A DNA stretch of 64,000 nucleotides from Spirochaetaceae bacterium. GTDB taxonomy: Bacteria > Spirochaetota > Leptospiria > Leptospirales > Leptonemataceae. The translations under genes were made by a program, and so were the position numbers. The stretch lies in NCBI GenBank assembly GCA_002729885.1, contig PBUB01000004.1, positions 1-64,000 on the forward strand, read 5' to 3'. Of the stretch, positions 18,701 through 27,314 are shown piece by piece. Position 1 is the first letter of the stretch. Every line of letters starts with the position of its first letter. A model generated the notes under the pieces. That model searched no databases. It saw only the letters and a program-made list of their open reading frames with translations, and was not told the origin of the DNA.

Positions 18701-19532
18701 CTCCAGGGGCCCGTCCAATTCTGTGGATCCATCGGTTGAATCCAGGCAAGCCCACATAGAACTCAGCCTGGAGATGAGAGGTTCCCGATTTCTTTTTGAT
18801 TTTTCGGGCAGTTCATTGGCTCCCGTGGCTAATTTCCAGACACCTGCTCCGGTAGTGCGATCTGCTGTACTTTACTGCCTGTATCTCATCTCCAGGCGAT
18901 CCATCCCATTGAATGCCGGCGCTCTGGAGGATATCGATATAGAACTGGGAAATACATTTCTTCAGGCTGTTCATCCGATGCCGGTGGTTGCAGGAAACGT
19001 TGAGACATCCCAGGTGCTGGTAGATATTATCTTGATGGCCGCCGGGGCCCTCAGCCCGGGTCCCGGGACCATGAACAATCTGAGTTTTGGAAATGCAGGA
19101 TATCAGTATTACGAAACCATCGGCGGGGGCTCCGGAGCAGGACCCGGTTTCGCCGGAACATCCGCCGTACAATGCCACATGACCAATTCCAGGATTACGG
19201 ATCCCGAGGTTCTGGAAGGTCGATTTCCGGTGATTCTGGAGCAGTTCAGAATCCGAACCGGAAGTGGTGGCGCCGGACGGCTTTCCGGAGGCGATGGAAT
19301 CATTCGACAGATTCGATTCCTGGAGGATATGACTGTAAGTGTGCTTTCAAACCGGCGAAGAAGTTCGGCGCCGGGCCTGGAAGGAGGACAACCCGGAAGT
19401 CCAGGGAGAAACCTGGTGATTTCGCATAACCAGATCAGGGAGCTGGACTATTGTGATACCCTGGATTTAAAGTCCGGAGATTCTATTCGCATCGAAACAC
19501 CGGGCGGGTCTGGCTATGGAAGCGCCAGATAG
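15744..19532 (+). CDS. 5-oxoprolinase / hydantoinase A-B fusion (ATP-dependent)
   Basis: The protein has about 1260 residues, the size of fused 5-oxoprolinase. The N-terminal HyuA half has DRGGTFTDIV, GTTIGTNALLE, LLSGPAGGVNAV, GFDMGGTSTDVF and FGGAGGQVAC, an actin-like ATPase core. The C-terminal HyuB half has INDPYGGGTHLPDVTVV, ARGHHADIGG, GSMPA, GNVETSQ and SGGDGIIRQI. The family uses ATP to open cyclic amides such as 5-oxoproline (to glutamate) or hydantoins; which substrate applies here cannot be read from sequence. A highly charged, low-complexity stretch of about 45 residues interrupts HyuB just before the conserved NDPYGGGTHLPD segment. The start is taken at ATG 15744 (AAGGG upstream, family-typical N-terminus); GTG 15717 is an alternative. 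Confidence 0.9.
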   Translation: MAGAWKFFADRGGTFTDIVALAPDKTVHIHKLLSVSNQYEDPVQAGIQQLLSRLQSQHPGAAMESLDEIRVGTTIGTNALLEHKTARVGLLITSGFRDLLRIGFQSRPDIFALNIVLPEPLYVCSIEVKERVDCSGRILEPLDTESIAAATRELMDAKVDCVAILFLHSTRNPSHEMQAMKFVQEQTGLPVYASHLSSPLSGAVSRGDTTLVDAALGPLIQSYASRVESISSAPAYFMGSAGALFPAREFSGKDSLLSGPAGGVNAVAAMCREYSIDRAVGFDMGGTSTDVFCYDGHLQRQDSCEVGGYRIQAPHLRIHTIASGGGSILQRDGLRLLVGPESAGAQPGPALYGLDGPATITDANVILGRVRAERLPAIFGPGRNAPADSDLSRAALESLQDSEASESKLEELAQGYISIACEQMAGAVRKITIEQGRDPAHFTLVSFGGAGGQVACEVARRAGIKRILFPALAGLFSAAGIGRTNHSSLVTIPSGLELEKGLEQSKSQCNALLESDVESIRLEFRVLPEGSDFYVSLIYESWPVYSRIQTDFNNRFQELYGYRPAAGILSSVLVEKIKGGSVDLRLAADLNVSRDAPPAEDIQVYDQKWIAARHFRRDFLQAGSFLKGPAIISSDTDTVYIAPDWEGVVTDSGDLDIQRNKNGAMEGASEERSLEISAEIHQRKLESIAIEMGTVLQRTARSVNIKERLDFSCAIFDAEGRILVSAPHIPVHLGSMQDSIQAVLPLLESGGQRYPDNPAQEPINSHNSKGKSLRKRTEEANRLRRESENEERIENEDLNQNDTRAFNGGKEFYLINDPYGGGTHLPDVTVVWPVYLTGAASSDETDERKLPDYFVAARGHHADIGGISPGSMPARSSTIYDEGILIPATGFDREALSPGGAVEELFRKGGARAPETNRADIAAQVAACIRGLEMLESMQGTGARQKESYLRKAARASVQDSLRQLLVHGKCRARLELDPLESAEEASRGPSNSVDPSVESRQAHIELSLEMRGSRFLFDFSGSSLAPVANFQTPAPVVRSAVLYCLYLISRRSIPLNAGALEDIDIELGNTFLQAVHPMPVVAGNVETSQVLVDIILMAAGALSPGPGTMNNLSFGNAGYQYYETIGGGSGAGPGFAGTSAVQCHMTNSRITDPEVLEGRFPVILEQFRIRTGSGGAGRLSGGDGIIRQIRFLEDMTVSVLSNRRRSSAPGLEGGQPGSPGRNLVISHNQIRELDYCDTLDLKSGDSIRIETPGGSGYGSAR

Positions 19533-19639
19533 CTGGATCAAAATACGGAAGACTGCCCCAGGATGCAGGCCTGGTGGGATAATGGGCTTCATAGGATTCA
19601 TGGGATTTGAAATCGGGCACAATCGGATAACCGATGGTT

Positions 19640-20089
19640 CTAGATAGATTCTCCCCCGGAGCAATCCTTGATCATCGTTTCCACATTCGTTTTGGCCAGG
19701 CTTTCATGCTGAATATAGCTTACTGGCAGCCCAATAACGGGAATGGCCAGAGCCTCTGGAAAAACGAAGTACAACAGGATACCGGTACTCGAAAGCACAA
19801 TGTTCGTGCTCTGATACTGATTGGATAGATCCTCATATCTCTGAAGTGAGTAATCGTAGGCTTTCTGGCAGGTTGCGCTCTGACGGGGCATGGAGGCCGG
19901 CGGCGTGGTCAGGCAACCGGTAAGATTCAGCAGTATTGAGAATACGGAAGTATAGAGAGTGGCTCTAATTACTGAGTAAGCTTTGGCGCTTTTTTTTCCC
20001 GGGCTATTCATTGCTTTGGCCAGATTCGAACTATGTTCGTATGGCACAGAGCCCAGGCAGGGGAAAGCAAAAAAGAACGGAATTTGCAT
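19640..20089 (-). CDS. Small lipoprotein, paralogue of the 20115-20441 gene
   Basis: No named family is recognised. A hydrophobic stretch ends in LNLTGC, a spirochaete-type lipobox, followed by a short mature protein with a hydrophobic C-terminal segment. The mature part aligns with the neighbouring gene: both have a Cys soon after the lipobox (ATCQ and TQCL), a Tyr/Arg/Glu-rich helix, then EALAIPVIGLPVSY here and EGLAIPAIGIPASY there, and end in a DCS or ECS motif. They are therefore tandem duplicates. The true start may be the ATG at 20011 (NSPGKK), which gives a more normal signal peptide; no convincing ribosome site marks either start. Location is envelope by inference; function is unknown. 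Confidence 0.65.
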   Translation of the reverse strand: MQIPFFFAFPCLGSVPYEHSSNLAKAMNSPGKKSAKAYSVIRATLYTSVFSILLNLTGCLTTPPASMPRQSATCQKAYDYSLQRYEDLSNQYQSTNIVLSSTGILLYFVFPEALAIPVIGLPVSYIQHESLAKTNVETMIKDCSGGESI

Positions 20090-20114
20090 AAGCAGGAGAA
20101 GCGGGCTTCATTCA

Positions 20115-20441
20115 TCAGATCTGACCCTTCGAGCACTCTTTCTGAAGCGCATTCATGTTTTCTTCTGTCTGCCCTTCAAAGTAGTAATAGCTTGCCGGGA
20201 TTCCGATAGCAGGGATGGCCAGTCCTTCAATGAATCCGAACCAGATTACGGCACCGGAATAGGAGATCACCCCATTGGAAAAGTGATAGCTATCGGCAAT
20301 CTCCTTCTGCCTGCGCCTGGCCTCATAATAATTCTCCAGACACTGAGTGGATTCATTGGGTGCCTTTTCTGGCAAAGTGGACAGGCAGCCAGGGCTGATT
20401 CCCAGAGCTGCGATGCAAAGTGCTTTCTTCCAGTGAAACAC
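20115..20441 (-). CDS. Small lipoprotein, tandem paralogue of the 19640-20089 gene
   Basis: The 108-residue protein has a signal peptide MFHWKKALCIAALG ending in SPGC, a plausible lipobox. The mature protein has one charged helix (ENYYEARRRQKEIADSY) and a hydrophobic segment containing EGLAIPAIGIPASYYYFEG, ending in KECSKG. Its neighbour 25 bp downstream shares this layout, including the ALAIP-IG-P-SY core and the paired cysteines, which suggests one disulphide. The genes probably share a transcript. The family is not one I can name. The hydrophobic core may insert in, or lie against, a membrane. Confidence 0.7.
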   Translation of the reverse strand: MFHWKKALCIAALGISPGCLSTLPEKAPNESTQCLENYYEARRRQKEIADSYHFSNGVISYSGAVIWFGFIEGLAIPAIGIPASYYYFEGQTEENMNALQKECSKGQI

Positions 20442-20503
20442 TCAGGAATGGACGAGTATTCGAAGTTTCAGGTTCATTCGCTTTTTTGAAGATAATCTGG
20501 AAA

Positions 20504-20531
20504 TAAGAAAGGCGCCTCCGGGGAGACGCCT
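20504..20531 (-). terminator. Rho-independent terminator after the Fe-S oxidoreductase gene
   Basis: A 10-bp stem pairs 20510-20519 with 20522-20531 (AGGCGCCTCC with GGAGACGCCT, one G-T pair). On the minus strand it is followed by TTCTTATTTCC. It sits about 70 bp downstream of the minus-strand oxidoreductase stop codon and separates that gene from the two small lipoproteins. Confidence 0.75.
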
Positions 20532-20598
20532 TGTTAAGCGGGACGATAGATCGTTCCGCGGTGTAGCAGGGTTGCCCGCAGAATCCGCAGGCCTCCTA

Positions 20599-22896
20599 TC
20601 AGTGTTCTGCGGAAGCAGCTTCTTTGGAAGCAAATCCACCGGAGATGGGACCGGTGCCGCCTTTCATGGAAGCAGCTACCAGTTCAGCAATATCCAGTAC
20701 TTTTACATCCTGCAGTTCAGTGTTTTTCACACCGTCTGAAATCATGATCATGCAGAACGGGCAGGCCGTAGCGATGGTATCAGCTCCTGTGTCGATGAGT
20801 TGCTGAGTTCGCTTGTTGTTTACTCGCTCATACTGCTCTTCCATCCACATTTGAGCTCCACCAGCGCCGCAGCACAGGGAAGTCTTGTGGTGGTCGGAAG
20901 CCTCGGCGATGTCCATACCCAGAGCAGCGCGAATGGTATTTCGGGGCTGCTCGTAAACATCGTTATATCGGCCCAGGTAGCAGGAATCGTGGTAAGTTCC
21001 ACGACGGTTTTGCATCTCCTCCACCGCTTTTTCATCCATTTCGATCTTGCCATCGTTGATCAGATCTTCGATGAAATCGGAATGGTGTTGAACATCGAAA
21101 TTGCCGCCAAATTGCGGATATTCATTCTTCAACGTATTGAAGCAGTGAGGACAGGCTGTTACGATTTTCTTAACATTATATCGATTTAGAGTCTCCACGT
21201 TGGTCTGGGCCAGCATCTGATAGAGATACTCATTTCCACCTCGACGAGCACTATCACCGGTACATCCTTCTTCCGTTCCCAGGATACCAAAGTTCACATT
21301 GGCAGCCTGCATTACCTTTACGAAGGAACGAGCGATGCTCTTGTTTCGATCGTCAAAGGAAGCGGCGCAACCGGTCCAGTACAGTACATCCACATTAGGA
21401 TCTTCTTCCAGGGTTTTTACTCCAAGGCCATCGGCCCAGTCCGCTCGAGTGTGAGCTCCCACACCCCAGGGATTGGAGTTATTCTCCATATTTACGAATG
21501 CATTCTGCAGTTCCTGAGGCATGCGGCTTTCGGCCAGCACCAGGTTTCTTCGCATTTCCAGGATAGCTTCCAGCTGGTTGTTTCCCACGGGGCAGGCCTC
21601 TACGCAGGCGGCGCAGGAGGTACAGGCCCAGAGTTCTTCGTCGGTGATGTAGGGATCGCCAATTACCGGAGAAGGAGCAGGGCCTTCCTCTGCGTTGTGG
21701 TTCATGATGGTGCTGGAATGATCCAGCATCGCATGCTTCAGATCCACCATGATCTTTTTTGGATCCAGAGGTTTGCCTGTTCGGTTGGCCGGGCACTCTA
21801 CTGTGCAACGGCCGCATTCAATACAGGAAAGTCCATCCACCATGCTGGTCCAGGGCAGTTCGGTTACATTTCCAGCGCCCCATACAGCGGTTTCGCTTTC
21901 CAGATCAATGTAGTTCATGGTCCCTACAGGCTGATCTTTGATCATAAAGAAGTTGATAGGAGCAAAGATCAGGTGCCCGTGTTTGGAGTTGGGAACATAG
22001 ATCATGAAGATATATACCGTCATGATATGAACCCACCAGGAGAAGTTTCGCACTGCTTCAGCTTCTACAGTGGAATCCATTCCCAGTAGACCCAGTAGCT
22101 TGAGCACTACGTTGTTTACCCAGCTAGCATGAGCGCCGGCATTCAGGCTTACCTGAGCGGCGGAGCCAATCAGTGTGGAAACCATGAGGGTTCCAATCAT
22201 TAGAATTACGATGGCGGATTGAGCGGACGGAATATCCAGACCTTTGGCTCGTCGAATCCAACGACGATAGGCGAAATATCCCAGACCGGTGAGCACCAGC
22301 AAAGAAAAGTTCTGAACCACTGCTTCGTAGATAAATGCACCGGAACCAATGATGATTGCGAAGCCTGCGCCGAATTCGGCCAGAAGCAGAAGGAGGAAGG
22401 CCCATTGAGCGCCTGCACTCTTTTGAGCGGAAAAGCCTTTTCCGATCTTCAGGTTAAAGTAGGCAACGAAAGTCAGTGCCATCAGTGCAATTACACCGGC
22501 CACAGCCAGCAATGCCTGACCTTCCGTGAGATTCAGTCCCAGATAGGTGAATTCAGGTATCCAGAATTCATATGGGTTCATGCCTGCTGCTTTAAAAAAG
22601 CTCCAGCCATTGCCGGCCACCATCTGGCTGGTTGTGTGAACTCCATAAATCACAAAGCCGTAGAAGATAAACGCATGCATTAGCCCACGCATGGGATGCT
22701 TGAAGAGTTTCTTCTGAAATAGAACGTTTAAAAGGAATGAGCGGAGCCTCGCCTCAATAGGTGCAAGGTTGTCCACTTTCTGACCTTTGGATGCCAGCTT
22801 TAGCCGGTAATATACGGCATATACAAAGGCAGCATTGGCCAGAGTGAAAACGGTGATATGAAAAATGTGGGTTAGTATGTCCCCGGTGGAAAGCAT
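20599..22896 (-). CDS. Membrane-bound Fe-S oxidoreductase (HdrD-like, CCG domains, fused cytochrome-b-like membrane part)
   Basis: The protein has 765 residues. About residues 1-310 are membrane spans in the arrangement of the nitrate reductase gamma/HdrE group. Two [4Fe-4S] ferredoxin motifs follow, CIECGRCTVECP (about 354) and CTSCAACVEACP (about 423). Two CCG (DUF224) domains end the protein, with WTGCAAS (about 509), a TACPHC stretch, DSCYLGR, SLCCGAGG (about 675) and TACPFC. This architecture is that of membrane electron-transfer proteins proposed to link electron-transfer flavoprotein (fatty-acid beta-oxidation) to menaquinone. No etfAB is adjacent in the window, so the donor is an inference. 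The divergent neighbour is mqnC, a menaquinone synthesis gene. A strong terminator follows. Confidence 0.85.
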   Translation of the reverse strand: MLSTGDILTHIFHITVFTLANAAFVYAVYYRLKLASKGQKVDNLAPIEARLRSFLLNVLFQKKLFKHPMRGLMHAFIFYGFVIYGVHTTSQMVAGNGWSFFKAAGMNPYEFWIPEFTYLGLNLTEGQALLAVAGVIALMALTFVAYFNLKIGKGFSAQKSAGAQWAFLLLLLAEFGAGFAIIIGSGAFIYEAVVQNFSLLVLTGLGYFAYRRWIRRAKGLDIPSAQSAIVILMIGTLMVSTLIGSAAQVSLNAGAHASWVNNVVLKLLGLLGMDSTVEAEAVRNFSWWVHIMTVYIFMIYVPNSKHGHLIFAPINFFMIKDQPVGTMNYIDLESETAVWGAGNVTELPWTSMVDGLSCIECGRCTVECPANRTGKPLDPKKIMVDLKHAMLDHSSTIMNHNAEEGPAPSPVIGDPYITDEELWACTSCAACVEACPVGNNQLEAILEMRRNLVLAESRMPQELQNAFVNMENNSNPWGVGAHTRADWADGLGVKTLEEDPNVDVLYWTGCAASFDDRNKSIARSFVKVMQAANVNFGILGTEEGCTGDSARRGGNEYLYQMLAQTNVETLNRYNVKKIVTACPHCFNTLKNEYPQFGGNFDVQHHSDFIEDLINDGKIEMDEKAVEEMQNRRGTYHDSCYLGRYNDVYEQPRNTIRAALGMDIAEASDHHKTSLCCGAGGAQMWMEEQYERVNNKRTQQLIDTGADTIATACPFCMIMISDGVKNTELQDVKVLDIAELVAASMKGGTGPISGGFASKEAASAEH

Positions 22897-23010
22897 GCAA
22901 AAACTCCCGATTGCAGATGTTTGAATGTCTGGTAGTGACAGGGAATTTGAGTACAGGCCGGAAGTCCAGAAAAAAGCTGTGCAATGTGCCCCGATTTGGA
23001 AAATTGAGGC

Positions 23011-24108
23011 ATGCAGCTTTTCGCCAACGACACAACGGATTCCATCCTGAAGAAGGCTCTGGGCGGCAATCGAATTACTCCAGAAGAAGCCCTGGAACTC
23101 TATGAGAACGGGGACTATCTCAAGATACAGGCCGTGGCCAGGGAGCTAAGAAACCGAAAGGTATCACCTGCAATAGCCAGCTATACGGCCTTTCGCGTTG
23201 TTAACTATACAAACTACTGCAATGTGGAATGCAGTTTTTGCAGTTTCATGGATGAAATCGGCAACGGCAAGGGATATGTACTCTCCAAAGAAGAAGTTCT
23301 CCAGAAAATGGAAGAAGCGGTGGCCCAGGGAGCCGACCAGATGTTTCTGCAGGGAGGGGTTTACCCGGAATTATCCTTTGATTATTACCTGGAATTGATG
23401 CGGTATGTAAAAGAGAAGCTGGGTGGCAACATTCACATCCGGGCTTTTTCGCCGGTGGAATTGCGTAGCATGGCGGAGATTACCGGACGATCTCTGTCCG
23501 AGACACTCAGGGAGCTCAAGGATGCCGGACTGGATTCGGTTCCAGGGGCCGGTGCAGAGATTCTTACAGAGAGGATGCGTAAGATTCTTAGCCCCAAGAA
23601 AGCCACCACCGAGCAATGGGTGGAGGTGATGGAAACCTGTCACAATGAAGGCCTACCAGGGAGCGCCAATGTAGTATTTGGTTCGGAGGAAACCGCCAGT
23701 GAAGTGGTGGAACATCTGGATGTAATTCGCAAACTTCAGGATCGAACAGGGGGCTTCAGAAGCTTCATTCCCTGGACATTCCAGAAGCAGACCAAGAAAT
23801 TCTATGTACGGCCGGTACCGGCTCAGGAATATCTGAAAGTGCTGGGACTTTGCCGCATCTTTCTGGACAATATCGATCATATGGAAACCAGTCTGATGGT
23901 GCTGGGACAGGGAGTAGGGCAACTGGCTCTGCATTCCGGTGCCGATGATATCTCCTCAATCGTCATTGAAGAAAACGTACTTCGAAGCTACGGGATCAAA
24001 TCTGAAGAAAAGGCCCGGAAGTTTCTCCAGGAATCTGGATTCATCCCCGTACGCAGGGATCTACTCTACAACTACCGGGACATGCCGGACCAACGACAAT
24101 CGGCCTGA
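23011..24108 (+). CDS. mqnC: Cyclic dehypoxanthinyl futalosine synthase MqnC (radical SAM)
   Basis: This is a radical SAM enzyme of 365 residues. The cluster-binding cysteines are C70, C74 and C77 (CNVECSFC). MqnC-type blocks follow: [33 protein letters not shown], and [15 protein letters not shown]. MqnC closes the ring of dehypoxanthinyl futalosine in the futalosine route to menaquinone, in the cytoplasm. The combination of GAGAEIL and the IPWTFQ motif separates it from the related MqnE. Other mqn genes are not in the window. The start is the ATG followed by QLFAND. Divergent transcription from the Fe-S oxidoreductase leaves only about 110 bp for both promoters. Confidence 0.88.
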   Translation: MQLFANDTTDSILKKALGGNRITPEEALELYENGDYLKIQAVARELRNRKVSPAIASYTAFRVVNYTNYCNVECSFCSFMDEIGNGKGYVLSKEEVLQKMEEAVAQGADQMFLQGGVYPELSFDYYLELMRYVKEKLGGNIHIRAFSPVELRSMAEITGRSLSETLRELKDAGLDSVPGAGAEILTERMRKILSPKKATTEQWVEVMETCHNEGLPGSANVVFGSEETASEVVEHLDVIRKLQDRTGGFRSFIPWTFQKQTKKFYVRPVPAQEYLKVLGLCRIFLDNIDHMETSLMVLGQGVGQLALHSGADDISSIVIEENVLRSYGIKSEEKARKFLQESGFIPVRRDLLYNYRDMPDQRQSA

Positions 24109-24310
24109 GTTCTTTTTTTTGTCCAGGGAAGGCGATGCAGAAATAGTGTTTGCCAATGGGGCACTGCACTGTACGCTCCTGTCCTGGTCTGGACCAGAAT
24201 TCGCACATCTCTCCATGTCGGAGACCATGTCTGAAATTCAGGTTAGCCACGATGGCTGCGTTTGCAGCCCGTCAAAAAAAGAATCTTAGCTGCTGAGAGG
24301 AAGATCCGTA

Positions 24311-27124
24311 GTGGAATCCAGGGGAGATGTTCCCTTCCATAGAACTCTTCGATTTAAACTGCTGCTGGCCATCGTTGGCAGCCTGGGCATATTGTCTCTC
24401 TTTCTGATCCAGTACGGTTACAGCGTGGCCAGGGATGCCCTGGTAGAAGGAACTATCGAAGACCTCAAGCAAAGCACTCAGCTCGCTACAAATGAACTTC
24501 AATCCACACTGGATTTCTACGACCGTGGAATCCTGGATCGGCCCGAAGCGCTGGAGATCATCGACCGAAACCTGGCCGGTGAAATCAGGCAAATCCGAAT
24601 TCGCCTGGATGTGGAAGAGCTGGACCAGGTGCAGCGCTTATTTCCGGAAATCTTTCGCCGAGGCGAGCTGGATTGGATCGATCCGGTGATTCAGGATATG
24701 GACAATGCCAGCGAATTTCCTGGTATTAACGAAGAGCTGGATCATGGCAGCCCGGCGGTGCCCTTTCTTTACAGGGATGACCAGATCGGATGGTTATTGA
24801 ACCTGGATGGCCAGGCTGGACTTCTGATTACCGATCCTGAATTGAATCTTCGGCTTTTTAGAATCTATCTGCAGGCTGGCAGGGAACAGAAATCCAGGAT
24901 GGAGCGCATCCTGGATCTTCGCATAATGCGTGATCCTGCAACCGTTACTGTTCAGGCGGCGGGGGATGGGTATGTTTACGTGCTCACTCAATATACTCCT
25001 GGCTGGCTGCTTCCGGGAACCAGCTATCCGGAGGATTACAGCAGGCAGGCGATAAAGGATCGTATGGATGCTGGACTACCGCAGCTGGATACTCCTGCGG
25101 AAAAGCAGCGTTATATGGATCTGTATGGTTCCAGCGCCGAAGAACAGTACTACTTTATCCTGGAATTTATGCTACGGGATAATAATCCTCCCTTGCCCAT
25201 CTATGCAGTGGCCCATCCAAATCTGGGTTTCAGAAATGCAGACTCCATTGAATCCTACGGGGATCGCAGCGTTCGAAAAAAGAAGATCGGACGAGATTTG
25301 GCGGTGGCGGCCAACGGTGTTTACGAGTACTGGTGGAAAAATCCTGGAGAGAAAAAGGCACGCAAGAAGCTGGCGCATTACCGGAACTTTCACTGGGACA
25401 GCAAAGACGGTTCCTGGTCTGTGCGATGGGTTGTAAGTGCCGCCGCCTATGAAGACCAGGCATTTGCAGTGCTCAGCGATGTAAGGCTAAAAATCTATGT
25501 AGTCTCCGGCTTGCTGGCGCTGTTAACCGTTCTTGGTTTGCTCTATCTGTTTCGCACCTCGGTGCTGGCGGGATTCGAAGATCTTGTGACCGGCAGTCGA
25601 AACATTCTGAAAAAGAATTTCTATGTTAGAATTCCTGTAAGAGGCACCGACGAGATTTCCACTGTTGCCAGAGCCATGAATCTGGTGCTGGAGAAGGTAG
25701 GCGAAAGCCGAGAGCATGTTGAGAGTATTGCCAGAGAACTCAAGGTCAGGAGCAAATCGGAAAGCGACCTTCAGCAGTTAACCAGGGACCTATACGTTCG
25801 CTCGGCCATGGACATTCGTAGTCGCATGGAAGGGATGATCCGTGTGGCGGAAGCTCTGCAGGGGGCCCATTTTACTGACGGAGTGCTCAGAAGAGAAGTG
25901 GATACATTGCTTGAATCCGGCCTTCGATTGAGATCCTTCGTAAACGATTTCTATGAATTCTCGCTAATTCGCTCGGGCTCTATTCCACCGGCCCCTTCCT
26001 GTGTTCCTGTGGAACCGGCTGTGCATTTTTCCTTTAATCGGGCCCAGGAGATTGCTGAAGTTCAATCCAGTGTAAATCTAATCATGGCCAATCGCCATCT
26101 GCATCTGGATGTGGATCCTGTATTTCTGGAAGCCATCTTTGTGAATCTATTTCACTATTGCCTGGATCGTCAGAAGAAGGGCAGGCTGGATCTTGAGATT
26201 CAGGACCAGGGCCGCTGGATTGGCTTTCAGCTAACTCTTCGGGATACAGTAATGGACTCCCGGGAGGCTGTGGCTGCCTTTGATTTCTTTCTTTCTATAG
26301 TAGATAATCCCGGTGCAGGCACAGGGCTGGCTCTATGCCGACTCTGGATAGAGGCTATGGGAGGAAAGATCACACTTGCCAGCGAAAGCGATCTGGGAAC
26401 TCGATTCCTGTTTACCCTCCCTTCGCATCCGGGTCCAGGTGTTGATCCTGGCCAATTCGAACATACCCAGAATCTGGCATCCTATCTGGAATGGGCATCT
26501 CCTCGAGAAGATGAAGGGGATCGACTGGTATCCATACTTCCTCCCTGGACAATGAAGGAAGATGATCTGCAAAACTATGCCAGATTTTACGGAGAAGAAG
26601 AACAGCTTCGCGGAAGACTCTATTCAGGCAAAGATACGGAAGGCTATATGATTGTGCTTTCTGAGAGAGACCAGTCCTTGCAGAAGGCATACGATTTTCA
26701 GGATTCTGCTCTGGTGTATCAGCAGGCTCTTGGTCATAAAGGTCGATCCGCCGGAGCCCATTTTGTTTCCATGATGCGAGCCAGAGATCCCAAATTCCTG
26801 GCAGAGGTGCATCGGTGGCAGCAATGGTTATCGGTACCGTTTCTGATTGAGGGGGATATGGAAACTCCCGAGGAAGCGCTTCGCAGAAAGGTTCTGATTC
26901 TCAAAGATGAACAGAATCAGCAGCATGAATTCTATGAGCTCTACAGACCGGGAGATTATCTAAATCCACTGAGAAAAAAGACATTGCAGGACTTCGAAAA
27001 AGGCGTGGAAGAATTCTTCGCCAATCGCAGAGACCAGGCATTCTGGCTATTCGAGGAAGTGCTCCGGGAAGATCCATCGGATCGCGTGGCTTCCTCCTTT
27101 GCGTATCGCAATTTCTGGAAATAG
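24311..27124 (+). CDS. Membrane sensor with HAMP and a degenerate histidine-kinase core (pseudo-kinase)
   Basis: The protein has 937 residues. A transmembrane segment (about 16-34), a long extracytoplasmic sensor (about 35-390), a second transmembrane segment (about 393-412) and a HAMP domain (about 413-465) come first. The region where kinases carry SHEIRTPMNGII reads SAMDIRSRMEGMI, so the phospho-accepting His is Met500. In the following ATPase-like domain the N-box Asn is lost (NLFHYCLDR) and the G1 glycines are lost (LRDTVMDSRE), while the G2-like GAGTGLALCRLWIEAMGG remains. The tail (about 720-937) ends in a TPR-like EFFANRRDQAFWLFEEVLREDPSD, much like the tail of many class III cyclases. 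Start is GTG with GAGAGGAAG upstream. It probably signals by binding rather than phosphorylation. Confidence 0.75.
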   Translation: MESRGDVPFHRTLRFKLLLAIVGSLGILSLFLIQYGYSVARDALVEGTIEDLKQSTQLATNELQSTLDFYDRGILDRPEALEIIDRNLAGEIRQIRIRLDVEELDQVQRLFPEIFRRGELDWIDPVIQDMDNASEFPGINEELDHGSPAVPFLYRDDQIGWLLNLDGQAGLLITDPELNLRLFRIYLQAGREQKSRMERILDLRIMRDPATVTVQAAGDGYVYVLTQYTPGWLLPGTSYPEDYSRQAIKDRMDAGLPQLDTPAEKQRYMDLYGSSAEEQYYFILEFMLRDNNPPLPIYAVAHPNLGFRNADSIESYGDRSVRKKKIGRDLAVAANGVYEYWWKNPGEKKARKKLAHYRNFHWDSKDGSWSVRWVVSAAAYEDQAFAVLSDVRLKIYVVSGLLALLTVLGLLYLFRTSVLAGFEDLVTGSRNILKKNFYVRIPVRGTDEISTVARAMNLVLEKVGESREHVESIARELKVRSKSESDLQQLTRDLYVRSAMDIRSRMEGMIRVAEALQGAHFTDGVLRREVDTLLESGLRLRSFVNDFYEFSLIRSGSIPPAPSCVPVEPAVHFSFNRAQEIAEVQSSVNLIMANRHLHLDVDPVFLEAIFVNLFHYCLDRQKKGRLDLEIQDQGRWIGFQLTLRDTVMDSREAVAAFDFFLSIVDNPGAGTGLALCRLWIEAMGGKITLASESDLGTRFLFTLPSHPGPGVDPGQFEHTQNLASYLEWASPREDEGDRLVSILPPWTMKEDDLQNYARFYGEEEQLRGRLYSGKDTEGYMIVLSERDQSLQKAYDFQDSALVYQQALGHKGRSAGAHFVSMMRARDPKFLAEVHRWQQWLSVPFLIEGDMETPEEALRRKVLILKDEQNQQHEFYELYRPGDYLNPLRKKTLQDFEKGVEEFFANRRDQAFWLFEEVLREDPSDRVASSFAYRNFWK

Positions 27125-27314
27125 GCATCGCTTCCTGGCCTCTGGTTTCCGAGGCTGGCATTGTCTAGATTTCCCTTGCGATGCGCGTTTCGCCTGCTTG
27201 AGATTGCAGCCCGGACCAGGGGAACGGCCGACTGAAATGCGCTTGCAGGCGGATTGGTCAGGACCGGCATGCTTCCTTCTGAGAAATGAACTTTGAACCT
27301 GGTTATCCAGGATT

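Noticed and set aside
24113-24120. Run of eight T just after mqnC as a terminator
   Set aside because: No convincing stem lies directly before the run, so intrinsic termination is not supported.
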